A stretch of DNA of 64,000 nucleotides from Nymphaea colorata (taxonomy: Eukaryota > Streptophyta > Magnoliopsida > Nymphaeales > Nymphaeaceae), in NCBI RefSeq assembly GCF_008831285.2, contig NC_045149.1, positions 19,545,035 to 19,609,034 on the forward strand, written 5' to 3'. Below are positions 28,902 through 41,900 of the stretch, piece by piece. Every line of letters begins with the position of its first letter. Positions within the stretch are counted from its first letter, which is position 1. A program made the translations under genes and the position numbers. Under the pieces are notes generated by a model that was not told where the DNA came from, did no database searches, and worked only from the letters and a program-made list of their open reading frames with translations.

Positions 28902-31895
28902 CCCTTCCTTTAGTATGATTACATGAATTAGAAGTTGCAATATGTAAAATACTGCTCCAGAAGGTGGACTGCAGTAAATATAGGTCACAAGTAACATCTT
29001 TTTCTTCATCAGTGGTTTTACACATGGCAACCGATAAGGAATTTTTATTGTTAATCTTTTGATGGGTTTCTCATTTTGTCCTTTTTTAAGTGTTCTGTGT
29101 ATGTGATCCTCCTTATTTTCTGTTGCTAGTGGAATCTCCTTATCTAATTGTTACCTGTGATGCTATGCCAGAGGAAGTCTTATGTATCCTCGGTCTTCCT
29201 AATTTACTTTCTCATCATTTCAGTTTCTTACATTCTCATTTAATGGTGTTGTTATTTCCTTTTCATTTATCTACTTTCAACTAGTCCATATTTAGTTATT
29301 CACATGAACCTATGATTTGTATATAGGTTTTCCTGGTGTATATTAGTTGTCATATTTGTGGACAGTACATAGTTATGTCCTCACTCCACCCACAGCCTGC
29401 ACTTGTGTGACATAGGACTTAGGTCTTGCTTCCACATGATTTGATCCAGTTTTATTCCAAATAATGACTTTAGCTGCTAGTGAAGCTTTTGAAATTTTGC
29501 CTGCAATACATCTAACTCCCGTCCTTGTGCTGTGTAATTTGTTTTTCATGTCATCAAGTTTACTTTTTCAGCACTTGCTGAATGTTTTTTGTGTACTTGA
29601 GCTTTGATCATTTTATTTGTACAAGTAAGAACCTTAACATGTACTATATGTGGGACCAACACACCACAAAGTGCACAGATTTTACTTTTGCTGTCATCAG
29701 GGCAGCTCTCTAGAAGCTTAAATCAGATGGCGTGATTGCTAATTCTGATTGTTAATCAAGAAAAAGATCATTTTTTTGGACAAATATATCTTTCTGATCA
29801 GCAGCTATTGAACTCTACTAGCTTGTGCTATTGTTTTTTAGTTATGACATTATGGGTGATTTGACTGTGCCTCTATTTTAGTTTGTGTCTTTTTGAGAAG
29901 TATTTATCTTTAAGCTTTGCAAATTCATACTTCCACCGTGAATGATTTGGCTTCTTTAGTGCCATAAGAAATGCAGTAACTTTTCCTTTCCATTTTTCCA
30001 GTTTGTTAGAACATAAGCACAAACATCGATGTTTATCACATTAGCTGGTTGCTGCTTCTGTGATGCAAAAGATTAATTGCAAGATTTTAAATGCTGACTA
30101 TTTCCTCAGTATTTATTTATGTGCTATCAGTGTCCATGTGCCTGGTGAGACAATATTATTCACAAAAATCATCTGTCACTGCACAAATTTTTAGGTTTCA
30201 TATGTTTTTAGTGCCAAACCTATTAACGTGGGGGCTGTGCGGTTTGTTATATACTACTATACAAAGAAAACATGCATGTTCTAATGTTTGTATGTCTGGC
30301 AGTTGACAGCTGCATGAGGGGAAAATGAAAGAATGTTTCAATTTTGATGTATAACTAGGGTGTGGCGCATTCATGTCTTCTTGTATTTTGCAATTGGTGG
30401 AGGGAAAAACAGGAGAATGTGGGTGGTAGGTTGAATAGGTTAGATTCTGGACATTTGAGCTTCTATTTTCAGAGAGTCATCCAAGCCTTTTGGTGAAGTG
30501 CGTTGCTTGTATTGCGTATTGGGACTGTATTAAGTTTCTCTACTTTCCATTGCAGCAGTTTTCTTCTTCTAATCAAGAGTATTCGATTGACTTGATTTCA
30601 TTTATTCAGGAGAAGCGGGTGAAAGAAATTGTGTTGAAGGCTATGGGACAGGCCATCAGCAAGACTGTTGCAATTGCAGAAATTATAAAGGTCTAATAGA
30701 TATATGAAAAATTAGTTGTATCTAGTGTCAACTTGTCCGCAGACAGTTCTTATTGATTTGAATTTTTTCCTTCAGAAAAGGACTCCTGGGTTGCATCAAG
30801 ACACTGTTATCAGCTCCACCAGCATAACAGATGTTTGGGAACCAATTGAAGAGGGACTTGTGCCGTATGCTCTTATATGATGCTCATTGTGTTATCATTT
30901 CTTTCCTGTCCCTCATAGCAGAGCTGTTGCTGATTTAATTGCACTTGTCATAGTTTGGAGATGACACGACATGTCTCGATGATATCTATCACCCTTTCGA
31001 CAAGAGAGCTGAACAAGAATTCTCCAGGGCAAGTACACATATCACTTTCAGAACTTTGTTGATGCATTATATTTCAATTGATCATTCCTCAGATGTTATT
31101 GGTACATTATGTTTTAATGTAATCACTCTTGGAACTTTATTGGAGCTTCATGTTTTGACATTAAACTGTCGTACTGGAAGTATAGGTATCAACCTCCAGC
31201 ATCAATAGGGAATCGGCAGCAGCAGCCAAGGCAGCAACAGCAGCAGCAGCATCAGCAACAACAACAGAAACAACCACCTCCATCATACAATGCTCCTGCT
31301 GCTGATGGTAGATATATGTTTGCCTAAGAAATTAGTTTATTGGTTATTGCTATAAAGATAACGCCTGTTAACCACATTCACCTGCAGATTCATATGGACG
31401 AGGTGGAGAATCATATGGGCGGGGTGGTGACTTGTACGGACGGGGTGGTGACCCGTACGGGCGAGGTGCTGACTCTTATGGGCGAGGTGGCGACTCATAT
31501 GGGCGAGGACGTGGTCGGGGCAGAGGAAGAGGCAGGGGTTGGGGTAGAAGCTATAACAACAATCAGGGTATGCACCTTCATTTCTATAAATTTTGTGTAC
31601 TTGCCAGAACGGTTGCTAAAAACCATTTTGTGAGCAGAAAATGGTGGATGGAATTATGGGAGAGGTGGTGGACGTGGTCGAAGTTGGGGATATCGAGGTA
31701 TCATTATGTCTTCATCATTTCTACTCGTTTAAATGCATGCAAAAATTCTCTGCCCTTCGAATAACTGCTAACTGGTTGTGGATGCAAAACTTGGCAGGTG
31801 GAGGTGTTGGTGGTGGCGGCTATGAAAGGGGAAGAGGAGGACGGGGTTATGCTCGAGGTAGGGGAAGGATGGGTGGACGAGGGAGGGCGTACTGA
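27301..31895 (+). CDS. Alba-domain nucleic-acid-binding protein with RGG tail
   Basis: Exons: 27301-27423, 30610-30690, 30776-30864, 30954-31028, 31186-31307, 31388-31567, 31638-31697, 31798-31895; 275 residues. The N-terminal part (about 15-115) is the Alba fold: RITTQGLIRNYTSYAASLLQ, then AMGQAISKTVAIAEIIKKR, ISSTSITDVW, and RHVSMISITLSTRELNKNSPGYQPP, as in plant Alba proteins. Residues about 130-155 are glutamine-rich. The C-terminal half is YGRGG/RGG repeats (SYGRGGDSYGRGRGRGRGRG), ending RMGGRGRAY, typical of the long plant ALBA class that binds RNA and DNA. Intron 1 is 3.2 kb. Intron 4 (31029-31185) must use a GC donor (AGG|GCAAGT) to keep the frame through SPG|YQPP; the remaining introns are GT-AG. 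Three later introns have phase 1. Expected in nucleus and cytoplasmic RNPs, by family knowledge. Confidence 0.93.
28830..28899. repeat. Compound microsatellite (CT)n(AT)n(GT)n in Alba intron 1
   Basis: CT tract to about 28847, TA tract to about 28861, then a TG tract of about 38 bases. It is intronic and does not affect coding. Confidence 0.95.
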
Positions 31896-34800
31896 TCACC
31901 CAAGTTGTGCAGACGGTACTTTAGTGCTTGCTTGGTTTTATTAGTGAGAATTATGTGTGCTTTAACTGTGGCCTATTCTGAGAAGCAGTGTTTGTGATTC
32001 TCTCTTACTATGAACAGCAGGCCTTTTTTCTGGTTGACAAAATGGTCATTATGTAATGCTCCTTTTTTTTGCTGTCGTCTCATCTTCCCCAGCACCATAT
32101 ATTTATATCAATTCTTCACAATGAATAGTCCTTTGAAATGTTCTATACTCTGTCTCGATAAGATAAACATCAGGTCCCCTTGATCTTGTTTGATTTCTAT
32201 GGAGAGAGAGAGAGAGATTGGTGCTAGAATGGGAAGAAGTGTTGGGGAAAAGAAACTTCAAACGATCCCGAACAAAATTGGGACGTCAAAGATGTAAAGA
32301 GATTATTTCGGAAGTCGAAATCTTGTGCTGAAGAGAGGAATGAAGACAGTACAAGTAGACGAAGCTGGTAAATATGTAGAACTTCCAATGAAGACAATAT
32401 CTAGAATTTGAGAAAGGAAAGAAAGGCCGTGTTTTTTCTGCTGCCCAAAAGGCGTCTGTGACAGTATGCACTGTGTGCGAAACGAAGAGGGCTCCAAGCG
32501 TTTTGATGAACCAGGGTCGGTTCGGCAGTTCTGCGTGGTCATACCAAACCAGGAATTAGAAATAACTTTTCATTTTCTTTCGATTCCATCAACCCACGAA
32601 ATAACTTTTCAAGGAACATTTTTCTACCCCATCAAACAGACAACGTAATTCGAATACCACTTTTCGGTTCTATTTTTCCTGAAAAGATTTTTTTAGAAAT
32701 TTCTGTCTATTTTCACTTTTCCAAACTATCAAACGGGCCTTTAAAAGATTGCGACCGACGTATTGCACCATCTCAAGTTTCGCCAAGATGAAAAAAGTAG
32801 ATCAAAAACTCGAACTTTTTAACGCGAAAATGAAAGCTAGCATTTTCTGACAGGCACCACCTGATACCAAAAAAAAAAAAATTAAGAAAATAAAAAGCTG
32901 GAAGATTCAACCATCAAACACACGGCCCATGGATATGATTATATAAGAGCTTAATACCCTGCAAGCAGTCGGGTAGCCGTCGGTTTGACCCACAGGCTGG
33001 TCGTAAAAAAAAAAAAATTTCCAGGTATGTTAGCCCGATCTGAGAATTAGGGGCCCAACTTGGCATGATACACATCTTTTTAAACTCTGTCTGTCCACTA
33101 TTTTTATTTTGACCTCTTTTTCTCTCTCCTTACACACAAACATAGGCTAATCTATATATTTTTTAAATCAGCTGGCTACCACTAAGGTGAACAGTTGTTT
33201 TCATATTTTGTGCCATTAGAAACTATCAGAAAAGATGCATTTTGTTGCTCAAAATCATGGCCAAGCAACTAACCATCACCAATGCACTTATTGCAACTCT
33301 TTTTCGTAGCACAAAATAAAAAACCATCTGGCCACATTGATTGATTTCAATTCTTATATATATATATATATATATATCAATTGTATAATGTTGCCGATGA
33401 GTATTCTCTCTCTCTCTCTCTTATATATACAACAAAAATCTCGGTGGGTCACCGAGGGTTTCTGACATATTAGAAAAGCAAACAGTGATGGTTTTGAGTG
33501 AGGATGGACATTCGGCTACGCATCCGTTGGCCTTGGCATTTGGGATTGGCCCAATAACTAAGGAGGCAAGTTTTGGTCTACCAACAAAGGTTTTGGGCTT
33601 TCCAAGTCTAGCTTTATCAAGCCTTGGCCTGGTTCAATAACCACCTCTACTTTTGTGTAGGTTCTAGGTAGCGGCGAGCTAGAATTTTTTTTCCATGCGG
33701 TACTAAATATATAGTTAACAAATTTTTAATTGGCCGTAGAGCAGTGACCTGAAAAAGAGTGGGATTGGTTCGGCCTTTTGTAAGATAAAGTGATGTCATT
33801 ATATCATGCAGACAATAAAGCTCGCAGTTTACATGTTTATGAACAGTGCATTTTGATTTGCATTTGTTGTTAGACCTGAAGCTGATTGTCTATTTAGATA
33901 GAATCTCAACATGGCAGCAACTTCATTGGTTGGTATGAGATTCAATGTCGAATAGTAGGAGATCAAATGGCCGTTCATGCAATCTCTAAAATTTCAAGGG
34001 AAGCTTGTTTGCTTATGTTTTTTTCATACCAATCTCGTGTCAAGCCATTGAGGATCCTATTTCCATACCCACTCAAAGATATGCTTATGAAGCTCTATAT
34101 ATTCACGATGAGAAATCATAGTCATTTGTGCAAAATATGTGTCAATCCATGGAACCCTAGAAACCTTGCTTTGTGGAGTTGGAGATCGAGAGATTCCCGA
34201 ACTTGTCGTCGTTTTGAACTGCTGCTGAATTCATGGGCAGGCAAAGACAACATCGCGAACTGAAACATCTTCATAGTCAGATCAGGAAGAGAAATTTCAA
34301 TTGCATGATGCGAAAGTTTATGTAAAACATGCAGTTAGATCCTACGTGAAAGACTTGCAGATCAAATTCAACAAAACAATTTGAAGTTTTTCCAGGGCTG
34401 CCTATGAAATTTTGATTATAATCGGTTTGGGTAGGGAGCCATACATCTATCGACTGGAATGTTGCACATTTACCATTTGCAGTTCAGAAAAATAGTAATC
34501 ACAAGAATCAAACTGATAACCAGACTTTCATTGCCAGTTCGACCACCTGGTATGCTGCGTAATGGGCAGTAATACAAAGTACCAAGGAATCTAAACCGTT
34601 CATTTGGATTTAGAACTTTGGCTTAATTTAGAATAGTATCGATTGAGTAACTGGGGACAAAAATTTTCTCATGTTCTTGAGTTGGACGAGAGCGAGTATG
34701 AATTTTTTTTTTCCTTGAATTCTTCTCTGTTCCCTCCATTTCACCTGGTTTCTTGCCCTTCTTAACTGATGGTAGTCGATTACTTCTACTGTTCAATTTG

Positions 34801-35729
34801 TTGGCTAACAAAGGGTGGCCCAACTCTAATCTCTTGGTGACAATGGCCGTCTGCAGCTTTCCAACTTTTTCAAAAACTTGACGCTCTGAAAATTTCAGTT
34901 CCATCTTCCCCACAAATGCACAACAAGCTTGGTGGTACGTTAGTACATGGACAATTCGTTTGAGAATCACTACTTTACAGAGCAGCAAAAGCAACCCTTT
35001 GACGTGCTGTAAGAGCCATCAATCTTTACAGGACATCACTTTACAGAACTAAAATGGCGTCTCCATGGAAACATTTAATCAACATCATGAGCTATTTGGT
35101 TCCTTCCTGCTAATGGTCCTAACGAGATTCCCTCTCCAAATAAAACCTGTAATTTCTGAAAAGATATCTGATTCTGAATATGTTCTTAGGTATCCATTCT
35201 GATATGATCGTCGTTAGCTTATGCTATTTGGTCTAATGCGCCTACGTGAGACTATGAGCACATATGTGCACATAAGTTTCAAAAGTTTGGCATCTTTGGA
35301 TTCCTTTTCTTCCCTGTTCTGTTCTTGTTAGTCCTGTTTGGACACGATGGTATCTTTAATTTTGCTTCTTTCTTTTGTTTTTGCTTTTCAAAAAGGCAGA
35401 TTGAACGTTTTCAATTCCTATCAATCTGATCAATTCAGATTGAAAGCCACTAGCATGTGCAGGTCATCATCGATTCAATGATGCTGGGGGATATCCAACA
35501 AAACATACAAGTCACCGAGTCCCATATTCCTTCCATTGTATGTGATATGGGGAATAAGCATCAAGCAAGGAGTGCTCAACAGACGAGGAAAGTGAAAAAG
35601 AAACAGCCACAACAGTGACAATGATATGGCCTTTAGAAGAATCCATCTAAAGCAAAAGTGCTCCATACTACATATCCAATGGATTAAAGATAACTAGAGG
35701 GTCCCTGGCTCATAACATCTTATTTTCAT

Positions 35730-36060
35730 AGTTTAATCTTGTATGAAGATTATGAGAAATCTTTAAGAGTTTATAAAAAGAGATTTTAAGTAACTGATTG
35801 TCTCGGTTCGTAGCCTTTTTGAGTCAAAACCAAAACCGCCAAGGGCGTGTTAGGACTAACGTCTGTTGGCTCAAAGCCCAAACTCGGTATGGAAGTGGGT
35901 CGAGTTGTTACAAGTTGTAGGTCAAAGCCTCTATGTGTATGACCTAGTCTAGGGATGAGTACTACTGTAACTATAAGGGCTGCCCCGAGGGGCATGGCAT
36001 ATCGGATCGGGCCAAGATTGCTCATTCTAGCGATTGCTCATTAGGGCATTATTAAGAAAC
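35730..36060. repeat. Repeat family B, copy 2
   Basis: Phrases TGTATGAAGATTATGAGAAA, TTTAAGAGTTTATAA, GATTGTCTCGGTT, CCGCCAAGGGCGTGTTAG and CTCGGTATGGAAGTGGGTCG match family copies 1 and 3 in order. This is the longest and best-preserved copy. LTR-like in style, but the ends are not defined. Confidence 0.45.
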
Positions 36061-36386
36061 ACAGAGTGTCCTTTAGTATTGTTTCATTAACTTATAAGCA
36101 CACATACAGGCCTTATTTTGAGTATCCCTTGTCATTTCCAAATGCGAAATCAATAACATGGGGAAGCATATTCTCTAGGATATACACTCTTGGAGATCTC
36201 TCTAAAGCGACAGTGGGGAAAAAAGGGAAGAGGATAAACTGGAAAGGAATAGGTGCACATGAAAAGCAATGGAATAGCCTATGGTTTATACCTTTCTCTG
36301 GATAAGCAGGAGTGTCCAACAATAGCTGCTTTTGGCACATTGGAGGTATAAACTTGGCAAGACATGGTCCAGTTCAGCACTAGTGT

Positions 36387-36416
36387 ACATCCGCATCCGC
36401 ATCCGCATCCGCATCA
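36387..36416. repeat. CCGCAT hexanucleotide array
   Basis: Four to five tandem CATCCG units. A GCC/ACC-rich run follows at about 36481-36511. Confidence 0.9.
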
Positions 36417-36616
36417 ATTTAAGCAAATGCTCATGTGGTTCTTCTATGAGTTTGCTCATATACCCAAGTTTTTATGCTGCAGCCACTGCCGCCGCCGCCA
36501 CCGCCACCACCATGGGATTTGATTGTTGAACAAGTAGTCCACCTTTGTTCCCATGACTGTCATTCTTAATAAAAGCCAAACTAACAGCAGACTTGTTAAC
36601 ATTTGGCCCATACAAA

Positions 36617-36841
36617 CAGTGACGGAGCCACATATAAGCTGGTGTGGGCGGTTGCCTACACACATATAAGCAGGTGTGGGCAGTTGCCTACACTGCTACA
36701 CCAGCTTCACAAAATGTCTTTATCTTCATATTGGTGCTCCTAAAAAATTAGCTGGTTTGTATGTAGTGGTAACCCCTTTTAAGAGATGAGAGGGTTTTTT
36801 AACTAGTGCCCTTCAGCCCACAATTCCTAGCTTCCCCACTG
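36617..36841. repeat. Repeat family A, copy 5
   Basis: It starts CAGTGACGGAGCCACATATA and ends AGCTTCCCCACTG; the ends match as imperfect inverted repeats (9 of 13). The core GTGTGGGCGGTTGCCTACAC occurs, and ACATATAAGCAGGTGTGGGC repeats it, so the left part is locally duplicated. Confidence 0.55.
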
Positions 36842-37455
36842 CACATACACACACACACAGACCCACATAAATTACTTATTTATAATCAATGGCGCATCGT
36901 CATTTTCTTATTTACATATTGGTACCCCATAAATCAAATTCATACAAATCCATTACAATTAATTTCAGCAACTTTTACCCAACATATTTTTCTTTGGCAG
37001 GTTGGAGATACAAATAAGGCATTGAAGAGAGAGACCCTTTGACTTAACAAAGTACTTTATATATAAACATAAAATAAAGATGATATTTGTAATTCCCTTC
37101 TCCCAATTGAAAATCTACACACATATGCACCTCCTTACCTAAACTTTTGGTTTTACAACTATTTCTAGGGTTTTTCTTTATTTATGCAGATCATTTCTAA
37201 ACTCTCAGATGGTAGCTCTTCTGTATAATGAAGGCTAAAAGATCCCTACTATTTCCCTTTTCATGCTCCGGATGCCTCTAAAATTTCTATCAGTAATAAG
37301 CATTGACTTTGTTTCATATTAGTATGTAATCAAACTATGATCTCCTATTTAGTACATCAGCTTTAAATGAGCATTACGTGATTCTTACTTTGGGGCTTTT
37401 GTATTAGTCTGAAAAAAAAAAAAAGAGACAAAACTCAACAAACAAGTTTAGTACA

Positions 37456-37860
37456 TGAGAATGTCAACGGATCGGATTTGAATTGGATGTGTCATTTACT
37501 ATATTTAATATGGCGGCCATTCATACTTTGGATTTGAATGCATGCAAGAAAAATTTGTACCACAACCTGGATCTAACTTTTAAATTCACAACTGAATTTG
37601 AACAGAAATCTACTTTCAAATTAACAATTGAACGCCGTTTGGAATTCAATTTGGATGCTGAATTTTAAACATGTGACTTGTAGAAAATGTAAATGTTGGA
37701 CAATATTGGGCACAGGAAATTTCAATTAATTAGACGTAATTGCAATTGAACCTGAATCTATGTTTCAATTCAAATTTGAGCATACGTCAACTATTAAAAT
37801 TGCATCTCATCTAATTACAATAAATATAGATGTTATTGCAAGCTAAACTCATTAGATTAA
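37456..37860. repeat. Repeat family C, copy 2
   Basis: It starts near GGATCGGATTTGAATTGGAT, followed by TTTGGATTTGAATGCATGCA and many AATTTGAAT/GAATTTGAA phrases. It matches copy 3 at 48399-48840, including the spacing to the GCATGCAAGAAAAATT-type segment. Confidence 0.5.
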
Positions 37861-38931
37861 CTACAGTTGAACCAAAAGGGAATCGATAATCAAAAAATAA
37901 TTTTCCTTTTTCATGTTCTACCACAATGAATAGAAAAGCTTCCCTGCATATTTTGACAAGCCACGGATTTTTTTTTTTATTATCGAATTTATGTAATGCA
38001 ATTCGATTTATTTGACATTTTTATTGATCAATAAGGATTAAAAGATATAAGGACGGGGGGGAGGGGGTTGAGATCAAATCACAACTTATACGTTTGTTGA
38101 TTTCATGGAGCTTGGAGTCTCAAACTCTAATTCATGCTTTTAAGTTTAGAATATGCTTTTTTTTTTATTTTAGAATTATTTGAAAAATAATTTATGAAAA
38201 AGGCATTCATTTTGAAAAGGAAAAGTAGCCGTTAACATGGCGATATTTATTTTAAAAATAGGCTATTGTGATGAAAATAACGTCACATGAGATGAGGTGG
38301 GCTCCAACCCCAAACCCAAATCTCTTGCTTGCCTCGTCCGTGTGCATTGGTCCAAAAATTTCCGCATTTTTATAAATTCGGAAATGAATTTTAAAGATAT
38401 TTCAAAAATAAGAAAGAGTACAAGATGTTGATGACCATGGGTTGTTACGTCACCTCTATCAGGCGAAATTACTAATTTACTCTTGAAATCATTTCGGGAA
38501 CCTTCCCCTTCGGAAGTCTACAGCCAGCGTTTAAGGAACGTCATTAGAAAATCAAGCGGGGTGTTTTTTGTCAACGGGAAAAAGACCCCCTGTTTCTTTC
38601 TCCGCCCCAGGAAAAAGGAGCGCCCCCCCTCGTAACTCTCGCCGTCTAGGAACCGTCAAGGGCAAAAACGTCAATTCAAAGTCAAGGGCCTTTTTCGTCC
38701 CGGAGGACGTGTCGCTCGCGTCGAGTGAGTGATTTGACGCCGTCTACAACAACCCATAGACTAATAAGGACGTGGCAGGGAAGGAAAGGGCCGCCCCAAC
38801 CCCATCTAACCAGCCATCGCGAACGAGGACGGTTTCCCGTCCAGGTTCATCCTCCCCCGCGATTTATTAAGAAGAGCGAGGGAAAGAGGGGCGGGAGATC
38901 GCCATTTTCTCTACCCTCCCGCCAGATTAAG

Positions 38932-41900
38932 ATGCAGGGAGTCGCAGGCGCAAAACTCCCGTCTCCGAGGAAGTACGTTGCCGGGCCGGCGAGCCCGACG
39001 GACGTAGGTGGACGGAGGGACCTCTTCCATGTGATACACAAGGTTCCGGCCGGCGATACACCCTATGTGCGGGCCAAGCACGTCCAGGTTTGTCCATCTC
39101 TGCTGATTTCCTCTCCGATACCGAAGATTTCTGTCGATTCTTGTCCGGGTAGGCAATTTAAGTGCGGAATAGACTTTCGTTGCGGCTTCGAGGCGTTGTG
39201 ATTTGTCCAGGAATGTGTTTGATTCTGTGGTATCTTGCTTCGGTGAGTCCTGCTGGGGGGAAGGTCGACTGGAGTTGGTTTTTGGGTTTTTCTTCGTGAA
39301 CGTTTTTCTCTCGGACTTTCTGCTTCTGATTTTTTCCTTTGGGTTGTGGGCTTTTGTTTGAAATTATCGACCTTTTGTGTGAGAAATGGTCTTCATGTTT
39401 TTGGAGATCCATTTGATGATTTCTTGCCCAAGGACTGATCCTTGATCTTATTTACGTTTATCCGGAGCCTTTAGAGTCTTTCGATAAGCTTATGCTCCTC
39501 CGATAAAGACCACGATATTTTGTTCTTCCTCCTCGTTTTTTGGTGATTTCTTGTGTTGTGTCTGGGCAAGTTCTAGCAAATGCCCTTTTAACGGTTCTGA
39601 CTTCTGAGCCTGCAAACTCCTCAAATCCTTACTTCTTGTTTATTTTTTCGTTATACTTGTTTAATTTGACTTAGTTGTCTGTTTGATGCAAAAATATTCA
39701 TTGAATTAATATGTAGATTTCTCCTCATTGATTTTCAGCAATAAGCTGTGATTCGCTGCTTTCTTTTCCATTTCTGCAACTACTTGCCTTGTAAAATGTC
39801 GGGTTGTTGTTTCGTGTTTTCCGAAGTTTCAACAGATCTTTTCGATGCCAGACAACCAGTCGGGTTCTTTTCCTGTAAAAGTGAGCCGTACATGAGCCTA
39901 CTTTTACGTATCCGTTGTGATCTTCTAAATTGATTTGCATCTAATGATTGATTTGGAGTCTTATTTGGGCACAATTGTTTCATTATTCATAGCGATCTAT
40001 ATCTTTTGCCCTCGCGTTTGTGGTTAATGTCAGATGGTTTTTCTTCCATATGGTTGTTTTTGTTCTTTTCCCTACCTTAAAGTGCTCAGGGTTCTTCTCT
40101 TCTAGGGATGATATTCTAGTTGGTGTCAATTTTTTTTTTTCCGAGTGCATATATAATAAAGTCAATTTCATAAAATTTGTTTTATGTGTCTGAGGTAGAA
40201 GGTTATTTGTACATGGACACGGTAGATTAGATTTTGGAAATCATGAACCTTTACGTCTAAAATGGTGCGTGGAAAATATAGAAAAAAACCCACACTGGTC
40301 TTTCCGGCATCTGAAGCCATACTTTAAACAAATAACATCAAAACCAGGTCCTATGAATTTGTCCCTAAGATTAGGGTGGAGGAGGCGGATGTGAGGGAAT
40401 TTTGTTTGGACAGATAACCAACAAATGCAAAATCTATTCTATCAGATGCCCTGCTGCTCCTGCACAGAATGGATGCACCATTTTTCTTAAGATAGATTTG
40501 TGACGTGACTTTGCTTTTTTTTACGAAAAATCATTACATAAATATTCGGAAAGTAGGCGTCGGGTATGTGCAAATCAAAACTATTTGGTAATATGGTGCT
40601 GAATCTCTAGAAGTTCCAGTCTTCCTCAATTATTAGTATATTGCCGTTCTTTACCCAACTTTTTCTATATCATATTTATGTTTTATGTTTGACATTTCTT
40701 TTCTTATTCGTGTATATGTCGTAGACTTCTTGCTTTTATTTTTTTAAACTATAACCCCGAGTTTTCATGGCGAAGTAATTACAACAAAAGGTAGGTCCTG
40801 GTCATACAAACACATGGTGAGACGGCCTCCTTCTGCAAGGTTTGCTTTTCAAGTGAATGTGGGTCTTAATTTTAGAAATTTGTTCGCCTCCGCCATGCAG
40901 AAAAATTTGGGAGGGATGGCAGATCTAAAAGGAGTATGAGTCCAAATGTCTGATAAATTCCCACTTGCTGCCGGTCATATTTTCTCATGTACGGAACCTA
41001 TTGGCCTAGATCCATTGTGTTGTTTGTTTTTGACTAAGGCACAACCTTTTTTCCCACTGTTTTTGTAAAATTTTGCAACTTTAGAGTTGTGGGTGGCGTT
41101 TGAATTTCTAGCCCTTCCGCACCTTAACGTGGTCAGGCGCCGGTTGGCATGTGCCAACATGCACAGCTCCTACGAGAACTCAAATACCATGCGTTTCGCC
41201 ATCTGTTTTGTTAACTTTCGGCGTGATCCGTGCGAAACTGAGGAGCGCGTAGTAAGAAAACCGTGGGAGGAGGATTGCGACGGAAAAATGATTAAGCGAA
41301 TACGTTTAAACGCTTCATCTCCTCTGTTATGAGTTTTAAAAAGATCTCAATGCCGGCCCTGAAGAGTTCAGCAGACTTATTTTCCTCTTTTTAAAATCTA
41401 TGTTTAAATCCATCAGTTTCTTTGTTCGCAGTTCCGAGCCAAAATTCCTATTTTCAAAGATTCTTTTGCCTGTCTTTCTGTTAGACAGCTAAAAGATTGT
41501 TACTGTCTAATGAATCTATTATAAAAATAATTTGTTTAAATTTATGAAACTTTGTAACATTGTTTGTAACATAGTGTTTTATTAATTTATTTATGAAACT
41601 TTGTAACTTTGTTTGTGACAGTGTGTTTTATTAATATCTAAGCGGATTCACTAGATAGTAACAAGCTGTTGAAGAGTTGTTTTTTCTTTTATTTATTTAT
41701 TTTTCTTTTAACTCAGTGTGGCACCTGCCGCATGCCACATCTAGTTTCAAGAGTAGTGGACTTATGCACAGGCGATCATGTCATGTGCGCCTTGACCTTA
41801 TATTTTTTTTGTGTATTTTAAATTTCTCAAGAAAATGGCACGGATCGTGAGAGAGGTGAGGTCGTCGATGGGGCCCGCTCACTTCTGTCGATCTATCGGA

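Larger units (their letters stand above)
31900..38650. other. Intergenic region between the Alba and TPR genes
   Basis: About 6.7 kb with no gene I can support. The first few hundred bases are the Alba 3'UTR. Holds an AT tract (about 33355-33379), a CT tract (about 33402-33420), a copy of family B (about 35730-36060), a CCGCAT hexamer array (about 36387-36416), family A copy 5 (36617-36841) and family C copy 2 (about 37456-37860). A minus-strand frame of 123 codons at 34623-34994 (lysine-rich, KMELKFSERQVFEKVGKLQT) has no family I recognise and is not called. Confidence 0.45.

Noticed and set aside
34623-34994. 123-codon minus-strand frame, lysine-rich
   Set aside because: Long for chance in AT-rich DNA but with no recognised family, no nearby exons and no clear promoter. 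Not called, though RNA-seq could change that.
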